A DNA stretch of 64,000 bases, taken from assembly GCA_964020155.1 (NCBI GenBank), contig OZ026549.1, positions 2,787,633 through 2,851,632 of the forward strand. The letters run 5' to 3'. The notes beneath the pieces are model-generated. The model saw nothing but the letters and a program-made list of their open reading frames with translations. It was not told the DNA's origin and did no database searches. Both the position numbers and the translations under genes were made by a program. The stretch comes from Chondrilla cf. caribensis (taxonomy: Eukaryota; Porifera; Demospongiae; Chondrillida; Chondrillidae). Numbering within the stretch: the stretch's first letter is position 1; every line of letters starts with the position of its first letter. This document shows, piece after piece, positions 37,405-50,804 of this stretch.

Positions 37405-37782
37405 CATAGGTGTAGGAACCAGGGAGGCACCCATGGCACGTGCTCCCCCTTGAAATAAATTCTTCAAAAGTGCCCCCTTGAGAAGTTAGTGGGAAAATTT
37501 CAGAGTTTTGTATTGGGTACAAGTGTAGTTAGCATACTTTCTACCTGACAACATATAAAGTTACTTATCAAAGAGCTAACCCCTATCGTTCCCTGACAAT
37601 TATGAGAAAGAACAAACTTGAGAGTTGAGAAAAATAATATTGAGAGCAGCCATTAGTGTTATATCCATGATATGGAAGTCATGTGATTAGCCACATGGTA
37701 GAAGAAAATGGCCACCCAACAAACCGCTATCAGCCTGGTCTAGCAAGTGCCCCCCATCTAAAATGGCCTTCCTACACCCATG
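37405..37782. mobile_element. Miniature element with CATAGGTGTAGGAACC ends
   Basis: Left end CATAGGTGTAGGAACC at 37405-37420. The right end is the imperfect complement (CTTCCTACACCCATG) at about 37767-37782. The terminal motif matches the element at 617-1280 but the interior differs. It is absent from the homologous blocks of B, F and G. Confidence 0.6.
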
Positions 37783-38958
37783 TACAACACAAACAAACAA
37801 TACCTTGTGTGAAAATAAGCTCTAATGGTACAGTAAATTTTTCATTGTACAATGACCTTAAAATGTGTAAACAAATTTGAATGAGGGTATCTGCAGCTGA
37901 AACCCATTTTTGCTGTCAATAATTGCATCAGTTTTCTTCAAGTCACTGTAAAAAATACATACAATATATAGACACAAACAAACAATACTTATCCTTGTGT
38001 GAAGCTATAAGCTCTAATGGTACAGCAAATTTTTCATTTCACCTTAAGCTCAAGAGGTACAGTAAAGTTTTCATTGTACTTGAGCTTGATATTTTAAGGT
38101 CATTGTACTGTACAATGACCTTAAAATGTGTAAACAAATTTGAATGAGTGTATCTGCAGCTGAAACCCATTTTGGTTGTCAATAATTGCATCTGTTTCTG
38201 CATTCAAGTCATTGTCATCTAGTGGCCATTAAACAAACTATACTAACAGAGGTACCTTGGTTTCAATAACAAGCACTGTTACTCTTTATACAAGCTTGTA
38301 TAGATGACGTTAGTGGACATTTAGCAACACAATAGCAACAATTGGTGATTAGGGAAGGAAACATCTCTTTTTTATTTGAAACATTCAACCACTGATAGGC
38401 TCCAATCTCTAGCAATAAACCAGTTACTATCTGCATGGCTCCTATTATGTAACAAATATGGTGTCTGACGCACAGGGGTGTGAAGCAAAAGAGGGGTGAG
38501 TACCTGTTGCTACCTAAGTGAATTTAAATAGAAACTGATACACACAAAAGAAACCGAGTATTTTCAGAGTGAAAACATTACAGTCAGATTAAGACAGAGG
38601 GTGGCTAACCTGATAACAAACCATTTTCAATACCTGAAGAGCCATTATATAGTAGGTTTTGCTTCATACCATTGCAGTAAGCAATGAATTGAGTCATTTC
38701 ATACACCACAAGGACTATGGAATTTGGATGACACAAAAAGAAATCGAATTTGCTCGATCCTCAAGCCATCCCACCCCTCAACTTGATAGCATCCATTGGT
38801 ATTTCACTTGTACACATCCCATTCCTCCCCATATATAACCATACAATTTTTACATTGGACATAATAATCAAATGCATAGGAGTTAAACTGTTAACATTTT
38901 GACTGTGTTATTATATGTCTAATACCACCACATGCATCTCTCAATATATATAATAGTT

Positions 38959-39044
38959 AAAGTACCTCTCGAGAAGATGCAGCGGATATACAGACACCTT
39001 TGCAAAGGTGTCTGTATCCGCTACAGCTTCTCGAGAGGTACTTT
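38959..39044. repeat. Near-perfect palindrome upstream of E
   Basis: Arms start AAAGTACCTCTCGAGAAG and meet at CACCTTTGCAAAGGTG. The same palindrome occurs upstream of F and, with its centre deleted, upstream of G. Confidence 0.8.
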
Positions 39045-39808
39045 GGTTATTTATGTGGTATGTTGTGTCAATAATTTGCTATGAATTTTGAAAGCGCACC
39101 TTTGGTTGAGCAATGATTAGTAGACATATGAATAGGAAATAAACATTTATCCATAATACAACCTCAAACGAAGAGTGCACACATCTTGAATGTGTGCACT
39201 GCTTTTTCTTTGAGGTCGCCCACATAACATACCACATGTACTCTATAAATATAATAAATTAAAGTATACTCAAATCCGCTTTAGCTTTGAAGCCACTTTA
39301 CCTTGACTTAAAATAGGAATATACAAATGACAACATAAATTTAATAATCAGCTTCTCTAGAAAGTACTCTTTTCATTATTCATTCATTCATTTCACTGAT
39401 TCACTGAGTTGAAATCAATTAACCACATGTACATAAACATGGTTGGAGGTCAACATGAATAGCAAATAGCGAGTAGTAGATTCATTATCTGCCAGATCAA
39501 CCATAGTACTGTCAATACCCTAGATCAAACTGTATTTAAAAGAAGTAACTCATTATAACTAAAGGTTGACAAGTTCAATTCAGACAGTAAATATTACCAA
39601 TAATAATAATAGTAATACCATTTAATATCAGACATCGTCTTATCTATATCTTTTATTAACTATTATCACAGAAATGTGTACAAAAACATTTCTCAACTGT
39701 GGTTGATGCCATGCTGAAATCAACCTGGAGTCACACACCCAAGCCAGAAGAAATGAAATCATGGTATCAAGATCATGTGGTGCATTCTAAAATGAAAAAC
39801 TCAAGGTT

Positions 39809-39907
39809 TCTATGACCAAAGGAAGTACTAGCTGAGTTGTAAGTATCCGTGTGGACACAATGGAACCACCTTATATGGAATGATAAAAACCATAATGAAT
39901 ATAAAAG
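39809..39907 (+). promoter_or_regulatory. Promoter of E
   Basis: Motif CCAAAGGAAGTACTAGCTGA at about 39816-39835 and TATAAAAG at 39900-39907, 130 bases before the ATG. Spacing is the same as in B. Confidence 0.6.
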
Positions 39908-40029
39908 TGCATGCAGCTCTTCATTGCTCAGGTGAAAGAATATTCCAGTGAATACACCCCTGGTACTTTGCTGAGCAGTGTGAGTAAATATCCAGCTTCT
40001 GTGCCAACTGAGGTATACACAAAAGGGAG

Positions 40030-43000
40030 ATGGAGAACACTGGAAAAGTCTATTTGATGAGTATTCTACTCTGTATCAATTTTTCAGCTGCCATTTCAGG
40101 TGATTTCAAGTTTCTTGTCAAAATTAATATCAACACTAACAGTTAGTCTAACAGTGTGAGGTACTGTTCAGGAAGTACGGCGATATTATATATTTGAGCA
40201 CATGGGACTGTTGATATACTGTTGGTATCGTTTCTACTATTGTTCACCAATCATAACCGCCTAAGGTTTGATAACAGTAAACCGATTAGCAAACACTAGT
40301 ACTACGTTCCCTGACGCTCTATTGAGTTACACAAAATAGTCGGTATAGGGTTACTGTATTGCGCGGCATTGATCTTTCACAGTTCCTATACGAATGCTGT
40401 TTCACAGGGTCGTCGGTAAAATTGAACGTAACTGAGCAAAATTAATACAAGGAGAGTTTAATTCACAATTATTCCATCATAGCGTCGTTAAGGTAAACGC
40501 GCGTTATTTCGAGCAGTGCCTAATTCCCAACAGCTGGTCTCTCACCGAACTATTATCAAGGAACTATCATTTACAGTTCATATTAGTAATCCTCACACAC
40601 CAGGTACTTCGGTCTGCTCATTAATAGGTGAAAAATCGACATGTTCGGAATTAACGACTGTTTGAAATTACCCCCGCCTTCCTCATACTATACGTTCAGG
40701 AAACGACACTCATATTCCAGTACGAGATAATGCAGTACACAGGCGCAGACAGAGTTCATCTTTACGTATGCCGTAAGAGTTGCCCCCTCACTCACCTACA
40801 TAATATACGGCTGTACTGGGTGTAGTGGCCGTCGTCTTAATATCGATTATTACGATGAAATCAACCGACGATTTCGCTCCATCTAGTTCACAGCACAGTG
40901 GTTTTACCACAACAGTACGCCATTATCGATGATGACACGTGCTACATCTATGTCATGTGCACCTGACGTCCATGCAAGTTCAAAGTGCAATTGGTACTGG
41001 AAACCATTCAAATGCTGTACTGTAGGACGTTATTTCACACTCGATAATAGAACGTACGGGCGTTATCAATTACATAATGTATACAGTCTTGACAATTAAC
41101 TATAATGAATCGAGAAGGAACCAGTAAATTCACTATGATTACAGTGTATAATATTATATACAAAATGATTTCTGCTGTGTATTATAATATGATATATGGT
41201 CACATTAACAAACTTGGACTGTATAATCATTAATAATGAAGTGGAGCAAAAATAAGAATCTGGAACATATGTGGTAAGTGTACCAAACTGCATCTACCAA
41301 CGTCAAATCCAATGAAAATATAATGAACATGCTGTAACCAAACTATTAATGCTTTATTCACTGTTTGTAATGTACATTTCCCCCCTAGGCTCCCCTAAGG
41401 TAACTGTGGTGGTTGATGGCTACACAGTTGACACTACTCAGTCCTCACCAGCTTCACTACCACTAGGAACAGCTCTTGTGTTGGTGTGTAGAGTCAGTGG
41501 AATACCACAGAGACAGATCAAATATAACTGGACATGTCCTGATGGTCCATGTGAACGTCCAGGATATGTGGGGAGAAAGGTTGTTAATGGCAATATTCTA
41601 GCTGTCAATATAACTTCTGACAGTGATGGAGGAACATACACCTGTGACGTATCAAGAGAGGATACAGATGGGGGATACAGCCAAAATTATACCCTCAATG
41701 TTTCAGGTCAATACACACAACAAACATGCACCGAAAATAAGTGGTGAAATTCTGTTTTCGCAGTCCTCAGGTATTTATAGTTTCACTATGATTTTATGTA
41801 AACTGTTTTGGAAATTAATAGGAAGCACACAATTCTTGGTATTCCAAAAAGCCAAATTTGGAGAGTTAGTCATCTCCTCCAAATTTGGGACATACACAAA
41901 ACAAGCAACATTCATGTAAGATCAGAAGATTCTCTGGGAATACACATGTTACATACCCAAGCCAACTTTGATCATAAGTAGGTTATTATTCAGATACTTA
42001 GCAACTGGAATTTGTTCAAAACATGTCTCAACATCCTTATCACCTCCCTAAATTTTCTTTGTTTCAAGGGAGAATTGGCATGAACATGTACGTATGTTTA
42101 TTGTTAAAACCTAATAAAAATGATGAAACAGCTGAATATGAAGGTTGGGGCTTAATCAGAATTTAACTATCTAATTCATAACATGTTAACAATTCAGTCA
42201 TGCACATAAAGATATTATATGCACATGTAAAATCATTTTATACTTATACAAGTGTATGAAATGACAAATATTATTACTGTTATAGGAGGACATGTTATCC
42301 ACAGTTATGGGAGGCTTGTCCACTTACTTAATGTAATCACTAGAGGAGATCAGCTTCTACCACCTGGTGATGGAACAGCCCCTGGAAGACTGGACTGCAT
42401 TAGAACTGCACCAGAAAATGCTAGTTTTCGATTTTTCGGTGGTGATGAACCACCAAAATATTTAGTAAATCAAAGTGATGATGATGGTGATCAAATGGCT
42501 ACTTTATTCTTCAACCGAGCTTACTTGTCAATGAACAATTTCACTGCAGAGTATTCCTGTCAGGATGATACATATATTCTTTTCTATTTATCACCAGGTA
42601 ATAACTACTACTAATACTAGGTATTACTTACAATATGAAAGAATTCAACAATTGCAATTACAGTATCAAGTGATATTAATTCTAATGCTTTATCACTTCC
42701 TGACAGGTACATTATCCAATGTCACTATCATGGAGGCTGTGCCAAGCACCACTGATGTAAAAATAGCTCTCAAAGAGATTCCCTCAAATATTAGTAGAAC
42801 CATTGTAGGATATGAACGTCATGACCTTGGAGTGACACTGCAGGGAGAGTATGCAAATATTGGCAGACGTACAGAGCATACATTCTCATCACTAGTCCCA
42901 GGTGCTAGCTACACAGTAGTAGTGCAGGGACTTCATGAATCTGCGAATGAAGGTCAAAGAAGTCAGCATGTCACAAGAAGAGATGTCAAAACTAAAATGA

Positions 43001-45306
43001 AAGGTCAGGGTAATATCCCATTTTACTTGAGCATATTCATCTCATACTAGGTGTTGCGAAAAGTCTAATTTGGACTGAGTTACAATTTAGAGTTGTTTGA
43101 AATGAGGGCATAGCACCACACAACCATTTAATATTACTTTTAATTTCCAACATAGTTTTATTGAGCATTTGTGTTGGACTTCTCTTCATATGCCCCTTTA
43201 GTCCTTACACACCACAACAAAGTATAACTGAAATATTGAACAAAAATTTTTACATATATACACATCCAATTAATATATACTTACACATAAATTATGTATA
43301 CATATCTATGGATGTATTATATTCAATTTTACATATGTACGTAATAGCACAACATTCACCTAACCATCTGTATTATGTACACAAAAGTCTGTTTCGGGTG
43401 GAGCTAAGGCCACATTTGCCTTCCCTTCGAAGAAATTCCCCCTCCCCTTTCCGGAGATTCTATATTTACCTCCCTTGAAATACCTCACGCAATTATATGG
43501 AGTACATCAGATATATCTGTAGGTTTTAGGGAACAGATTTCCTGGGATGAATATGGTCCCACAATACAAGTACTACATAATAATACTATAATATAATTAT
43601 CTACACATAATACTACGAATGTGTGCCCAAACACACATACACACACCATCACATTATAAATCGCACAAATAATATCACAGTGATTACTTAACAACACTTT
43701 ATTACTTTCCAACATCAATTTATTGGGAATTTGTGCTTGTCTTCTCTTTCATATGCCCCTTTAGCCCCCACACACCATAACAAAGTAAAACTGAAATATA
43801 GAACAAAATAATCTACATGTATACACGTTTACTTAATAATTGCACTTAAACATTAATTACATTATATATTTATGGCTGCATTATGTATTATACATAATAT
43901 GTACATAATGCGTAGGACTTTCACCTAGCCATCTGTATATGTACACAAAAACCTTTTTGAGAGTGGATGTCACATTTTGCTTCTCTTCAGAGAATTTCCC
44001 CCTTCCCCTTCTGGAGATTCAATACTTACCCCCCTTGACATACCTCATACAATTATTCAGAACACATCAGATATCTGTAGGTTTTAGGAAACAGACTTTC
44101 TGGGATGAATATGGTCCCACGCATGCACACATGCACACATACTACAAATGTGTGCACAAATACACGTACACACACACACCATCACAATATAAATCACACA
44201 ATTAATATCACAGTGATTACTTGATAAGAAAAGAGACTTAACTCTATATAGCATCCGTTACCATAGAAACAGTACTTCGCGCCCTTGGGACTCGGTATTT
44301 TATATGTCATAATGCCCTCGGGCCCATGTCTTAACCACTAAATAATATATTAATAACATTTGTACATAATATATATGTACATGACATACATTTGTTGCTT
44401 TCTATGGATTCAGAACCATCAGCTCCAAGGTATCCCTGTATAATTGGAGATGATACAGATGGAATTGAACTAAACTGGATACCTCCACTGGAACTCAACG
44501 GAGATGTCTACTATCTCATTGAATATAAAGTTGGAAATAGAACTGTTTTCGTATATACCTCCAGTGAGTCTACTTACTTGAATTTAAGAGGACTACAGAG
44601 AGGAGTGACCTACAACCTCACAGTGGTGGCAGTGAACTCAGCAGGAAGGAGTGATACTGGAACAGTTCTGAATTACACACATAGCCCACAGAGTAAGTAG
44701 CTAACATTACAATGAGCAGTTTTAGTAAAGTTGTATATATGTGCGACAGTGTGTTCACGGGTGTGTGTACAAGTGCATGTGTGTTTGTACATATTATTTG
44801 AAGGATGAACAATCTGATGTAGCAACATGCTCAAATTTCTTACTACAGTTAACACCCCATCACAAACATCTCCTACCTCATCACAAAACACTCCTACTGC
44901 AGTGATCATAGTTGTAGCTGTAGTGATCATCGTGATCCTACTGGTCATTATTACAATACTGAGTGTTTTGCTGGTACTGAAATGGAAGAAACAACCACCC
45001 ACAGTGAAGTGTGACAAGGTTAACATGTCAGAGATTTATGATGGAGTGGATGATATAGTGAAGACCAACCAAGAGTATGAAGAAGTGGATGTCAGCAAGA
45101 TGGATGATAATGTGATGATCAGCAAAGACTATCAAAAACTGAATATCAGAAAGATGGATCCTCTGGGTGATACGATGATGACCATGAAAAGCAATCTTGG
45201 ATTAAATGCCAGCAAAAAGAATGAAGCTGTTATTTGCGAAGAAGACTATGAAGAAATAGACACTGAAAAGATGGACGAGACCACCCAATATGCTTCATTG
45301 AAGTGA
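40030..45306 (+). CDS. Receptor E: Ig-Ig-FN3-FN3-TM receptor with ITAM-like tail
   Basis: Complete, six exons, 577 residues: 40030-40099, 41389-41706, 42286-42597, 42707-43003, 44414-44692, 44849-45306; all introns phase 1. The signal peptide is MENTGKVYLMSILLCINFSA. Ig-1 is residues 24-129, Ig-2 130-233, FN3-1 234-332, FN3-2 333-425. Unlike A, B, C and F, the stalk (NTPSQTSPTSSQNTPTA) is fused to the membrane exon, as in D. The helix is about 444-470, ending LKWKKQ. The tail has YDGV, YEEV, YQKL, YEEI and YASL; YEEI and YASL are ten residues apart (ITAM-like). The YxxM of A and C is absent. The 5' half resembles B and F, the 3' half C and D, so E looks recombinant. AATAAA at 45622-45627. Confidence 0.9.
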
Positions 45307-47424
45307 TAGCTTATGAGAGGGCCATCCAGGGTACAGAATCAGACATCATTATATAGCAAGTTTATTTTGTGTAGTGCACTTATATAAGCATATAGTAGGA
45401 ATGTGTGTATCAGTATGGAAGCTGTATTGTACTAAGTCTTGTATCAATTATTTCCAAACCTACTGTCATAAAGAACATAATATTAGGCATATACACACAT
45501 AATAGATAACTGTATAGTGTGGAGTATAGAGTATATGGACATAGGATCACTATGGTCACTCCTGGATGATTGCAATAATATTATCTCATTAGAGATGGAA
45601 GTTCAGATTGAATAGAGGTCAAATAAAGATGTAAACTTACAGAAAATAAGAGAGTAGCCACTGAATTTGAAATGTAAAGGATGTATTGATTTGAGTTTGA
45701 TATTCTGTATTGGTCATGGGCCACTATAAGCTATTATAGCATACTGCAATAACAACATGATATTATGTGGGTTACATTTCAACAGATAACCAAGACGATT
45801 ATTAGGGGTTATAGGATAGACAAGGCCCTAAGAGTAGGTATAATAGATAAATGACCCTTAAAAAAAACCTATGAAAGAGATCACAAGGAGCTATTAGTTG
45901 ACATGTGATACATTATTGCAGAAAATCTGGCTGGATAATTAGGCTGGATAATGATGAATCTTATACAATTTACCCACAAGCACCCTATATGAATGCAACA
46001 TACTATTTAATTGTACTGCAAGTATGTATGTACTAACAGGATAAACAATGCATATACTTTTAAATTTATCCTACTAACTCGTCTATACACTTTTTGCTGA
46101 AAGGGGTATTATTATAAATTTTAGAATAATTTCATTATTTTTATCAATATTATTATTTTTATAATTATGATTGAAATGGTGAGATTAACAATGAAAAATA
46201 ATGACAGTAAACTATTGCATATTATATAGTTCCATTATTATTATATTATCAATTACTATTGATAAGATAATGATGATTATGATGCGATAAATGATAAGAC
46301 TATAAAATCAATTGTAATAATTACAATTAAATAGGTGAGATAATATATTATATATAAGATGATAATTTTAGTCAATCTATATATTGCCTCAATGTATTAT
46401 TTCACATCCATGCACTTACTCATCAATTATTTTATAACCACTCACATGACTATATTTGGTATTATGTTATGTATTGTCGATATCCTTAGTGTGATAATAA
46501 ACATAAGGATTTGTAATTAATAGAACGTACTCATGTGATATGAAACTAAACTATGATATTATCATTAACATCTTAAAATGGATATATCTATAGCTTAGTC
46601 TTCAGTTACAGTTCATTTTTATACATGCCTACATGTTTATGTAAATTGAACTCATATTCCAGTAATATCAAAAAATTATATCTCTGTTGCAGTCTTTCAC
46701 TTGTAATTCATCTCAGCACTATAGTTGACATCTTCACACACAAATGAGGCTTCGACTGTACATGCACAATCATCAAAGAGGGCGGTGGCCGAGATATCAC
46801 TGTCAGGACACGTGGTGTATGTGCATATAAGAGTTCATGGTCTTTGACATTACTCCCTCGTTAGGGGGTATACGTACATCCTCTGTGGAACTATAATATA
46901 CTTACCGTTTGGCCATGAAACAATATTTAGCAGATTATGCTTGACTAATCTCTATAATCATGACAATGTAAAATTATCCCATCATTAATATTATCTTTGT
47001 AATAAATTTATTTCCCTTAACAAGTTTCCATTGGACTTTATTTACGTATAAATATGACTGTTAGTATTTACTGTCCCTGGATAGTTACAGCATTACTATG
47101 GATATAATCCCTGTATTTTATAAAAATTATTGACATAACTAGAAAGTGCCTGGTTATAATTTCTGATAATAGTCATGTATATTCAGATTGTGGCTGGGAT
47201 GCTACAAAACATGGCTATTAATTTTGTGCGTATTTCGCGATCGCATGACTAGAGAAGAGCAATCAGAAAATGTGTACTTTATATAAGATCATATAACTAT
47301 ATTATATAACTATTGAACAAGTTACCATAATATGGAAAAATGGCAATTTGTATATAACTATATTTTCATGTATGGAATGTAAATGTGGATTGTGTGTATC
47401 TACTATTATCCGTAGGCATAAGGT
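45307..47424. other. 3' flank of E and single-copy stretch
   Basis: 45307-46350 matches the 3' flank of D. 46350-47424 is AT-rich with no supported gene. Confidence 0.5.
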
Positions 47425-47847
47425 TGACGAATTATATCACTGGATTTACACCGAACCAGCTGAAAATAGGCTAAAGTCTCTATCAGCTGGGGGACCAAAG
47501 TGATTACCTCCCAGTCATCCAAATCCTCAAAAAAGGGAACCACAGACAGCTGTTTCGTTCTCATTTGAACTCATCAGTGTGGTATAACCGATGCATAAGT
47601 TGGATGACTGTCCTCATCTCACCATTCCTACACACAAGTGAACACTTAAGACCTAAGGTAGGTAGCCTTAGGTCTTGCACAGGCTTATTCTGCAATAAAC
47701 CTTCCCTTCCTCTTTTAGGATTTGGATGACTAGGAAGTATATTATCACTGGTTGCCATCCAAATCAGACTTCGGCCTCCCATGCAGCTGATAGAGTTTTG
47801 GTCTATTTTCAGCTGGTTCGGCGTAAATCCAGTGATATAATTCTTCG
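47425..47847. mobile_element. Foldback element between E and F
   Basis: Outer ends GAATTATATCACTGG 47429-47443 and the complement 47829-47843. The arms, over 100 bases long, share CCAGCTGAAAATAG and ACCTCCCAGTCATCCAAATC with their inverted partners. Confidence 0.65.
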
Positions 47848-50640
47848 TATTCTTTGGAAAGATTGTTCACTACACAATATATATAATAAGATGTAATATG
47901 AAGACCAATATATAGTAAAAATATTGGAGCTATAATAATATTATATCAATAATATTATGATTTTGAGCCTTTGGATTAAAAGGTAATATAAAACTTATTA
48001 ATCTTGTCTTGCTCTCATTGTCTTGCTTCTCTTATTAATGTTTAGTTGCATGGAAGCACTAAATGATTCCTGGCCCCAACCCTTTCATCCCCTCGAGCAA
48101 TTACATAACCCTTAGAGTTCAGCAACATTTGCAAGGCAACAACTGCACAATGGGCAATTAGTTAATTGTCAAAATGTGCATGAGTGTACATGTGAGTGTG
48201 TGTTTCCATATGTAAGACACATTATAATGAGAGCCACTCCATTTAAATTGACTGAAAAATCACATTATATACAAAATTTATTAGTACCATCTGTACACAC
48301 ACAACAAATGAAGTATAGGACGGTATCCAAGTACAAGAACAATGGATGTTCAATCTGCTGAGGGAAATGTACTTCCTGGTCATGGATGATTACAACCTGA
48401 ATGGAGATTAATGGAATTTGTAAAAAGCAAGTAAGAATATCATTACGATCCAAACGCGATTACAAATCACATAAACAGATAGCTACAGAATGAAATTACA
48501 TATTATCACAGCCAATAACGGCTAATATATTATAATTTTGCACGGATCCATATGAATGTTACAGCACTTTGCAAGAACTGTGAGTCCCACAATTAGGAAT
48601 AGGTCAATCAATTGGAGTGAGGTGTTATGGGATATACACAGGTCAAGGGTGTGTATAATTGATGCTCAACGTGTGTTGCAAATTGAAAAGCTGGCTTGTA
48701 CCATGATGAACAGTAGTGAACAAAATACCATTCTTACCAGAGTATGTCATTATTTTAGAACTGTACTTGATTTTCAATGTATAAACTAATAATAGAATTA
48801 TTTTGAAACTGAATAGTTTTCAACATGTAACAACCAAGGAAAACATAGTAAGGACATAGTGGTTAGCTATACCTGTCAAATGGAGAGGAGTTCCTCAGGG
48901 GATACATTTATCTGAATTACAAGCATATACTCTTATCATGTATTATGTATATGCATGCATGTACGTATGTATTATAATTTGAATATGAATCCTATGCATG
49001 CACAGTGTGTAACTAGGACTGTAGAATTTGAGAATCCACAGAAATTCTCTGAGTTTTAAACTTGTTTGAGCTTGAATACCCTTGGAAGAACTTCATCTAC
49101 AATGATATAGTTACTGTTCATTTCAGGTGATTCAGGTGAGGCTCACTGATAAGGCTGTCGCATTGTTATTAAATTACTTTTAATCAAGTTATGTATTACT
49201 TGTTCATGTGTGAAAGAAATAAAGAATACAGTCACTATAGTACAAAATGGTGGGATTGTTGGGTTGGGTTCAATCAACCAATAATTCTTGGCAGGAATTG
49301 CACACCACACATGCAATTCATCACATGCACCAATAATGGTGGAATATATCCACCAGTGTCTTTAAAATTGTAGAAAATATGAGAAGGGCATATCCCCTAC
49401 CAACCTTGACTGATGGTAGCTGAAAAACAGGAATACACACACACAAAAGAAACCGAGCATTTTCAAAGTGAAAACATTACAGTCAGATTGGGACATAGGG
49501 TGGGTAACCTCATAACAAACCATTTTCAGTACTTGAAGAGCCATTATAATAGGTTTTTCTTCATACCGTTGCAGTAAACAATGAATTGAGTCATTTCATA
49601 CACCACAAAGACTATGGACTTTGGATGACACAAAAGAAATCGAATTTGCTCAATCCACAAACCATCCCTCCCCTCAACTTGATAGCACCCATTGGTATTT
49701 CACTTGTACACATCCATTTCTCCCCATATATAAACATACAATTTTTACATTGGACATATAATCGAATGCATAGGAGTTAAACTGTTAATTGTTTGACTGT
49801 GTTATTATACGTATGTCTAATACCACACATTCATCTCTCAATATATGTAATAACTAAAGTACCTCTCGAGAAGATGCAGCGGATATACAGACACCTTTGC
49901 AAAGGTGTCTGTATCTACTACAGCTTCTCGAGAGGTACTTTAGTTATTATGTGGTATGTTGTATCAATCATTTGCTATTAATTTTGAAAGCGCACCTTTG
50001 GTTGAGCAATGATTAGTAGATATATGAATAGGAAATAACCATTTATCCAACCTCGAATGAAGTGTGCGCACATCTTGAAGGTGTGCACTGCTTATTCTTT
50101 GAGGTCACCCACATAACATACCACATGTACTCTATAAATATAATAAATTAAAGTATACTGGAATCTGCTCTAGCTTTGAAACACTTCTACCTTGACTTAA
50201 AATAGGAATATACAAATGACAAAATACATTTGATAATCAGCTTCTCTAGAAAGTACTATTTTCATTATTCATTCATTCATTTCACTGATTCACTGAGTTG
50301 AAATCAATTAACCACATGTACATAAACATGGTTGGAGGTCAACATGAATAGCAACTAGCGAGTAGTAGTAGATTCATTATCTGTCAGATCAACCATAGCA
50401 CTGTCAATACCCTAGATTAAGCTGTAAATTATTAAGAAGTAAATCATTAACTATAGTTGACAAGTTCCAATTCAGATAGTAATATTACCAATAATAATAC
50501 TAGTAATACCATTTAATATCAGACATAGTCTTATCTATACCTTTTATTAACTATTATCGCAGAAATGTGTACAAAAACATTTCTCAACTGTGGTTGATGC
50601 CATGCTGAAAGTTGTAGGTTTTCATGTGGACACAATGGAA
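47848..50640. repeat. Duplicated intergenic block upstream of F
   Basis: Homologous to the blocks upstream of B, E and G. At 48046-48191 it holds a decayed exon-like stretch (see 59769-59910), here with a frameshift and an in-frame TAG. No live gene seen. Relative to E, about 116 bases containing the GGAAGTA promoter motif are missing near 50610, between GCTGA repeats. Confidence 0.6.
49849..49948. repeat. 100-base palindrome upstream of F
   Basis: The outer 25 bases are perfect inverted copies (AATAACTAAAGTACCTCTCG at the left). The centre is CACCTTTGCAAAGGTG. A transcript would fold into one long hairpin. Confidence 0.85.
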
Positions 50641-50674
50641 CCACCTTATATGGAATGATAAAAACCATAATGAA

Positions 50675-50682
50675 TATAAAAG
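50675..50682 (+). promoter_or_regulatory. TATA box of F
   Basis: TATAAAAG, 130 bases before the ATG as in B and E. The upstream GGAAG motif of B and E is deleted here. Confidence 0.6.
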
Positions 50683-50804
50683 TGCATGCAGCTCTTCATT
50701 ACTCAGGTGAAAGAATATTCCAGTGAATACACCCCTGGCACTTTGCTCAACAGTGTGAGTACATATCCAGCTTTTGTACCAACTGAGGTATACACAGAAG
50801 GGAG

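Larger units (their letters stand above)
36307..39800. repeat. Duplicated intergenic block upstream of E
   Basis: Homologous to the blocks upstream of B, F and G; no gene seen. It carries a miniature element (37405-37782), a local tandem duplication (about 37803-37945 and 38002-38190, shared TCTGCAGCTGAAACCCATTT), a palindrome (38959-39044) and a second inverted pair TTATGTGGTATGTTGTG 39051-39067 / 39221-39237. Confidence 0.65.

Noticed and set aside
48265..48453. 62-codon antisense frame present identically at 59984-60172
   Set aside because: The identity reflects recent block duplication. The older copies near 4136-4321 and 16615-16857 differ in frame and end.
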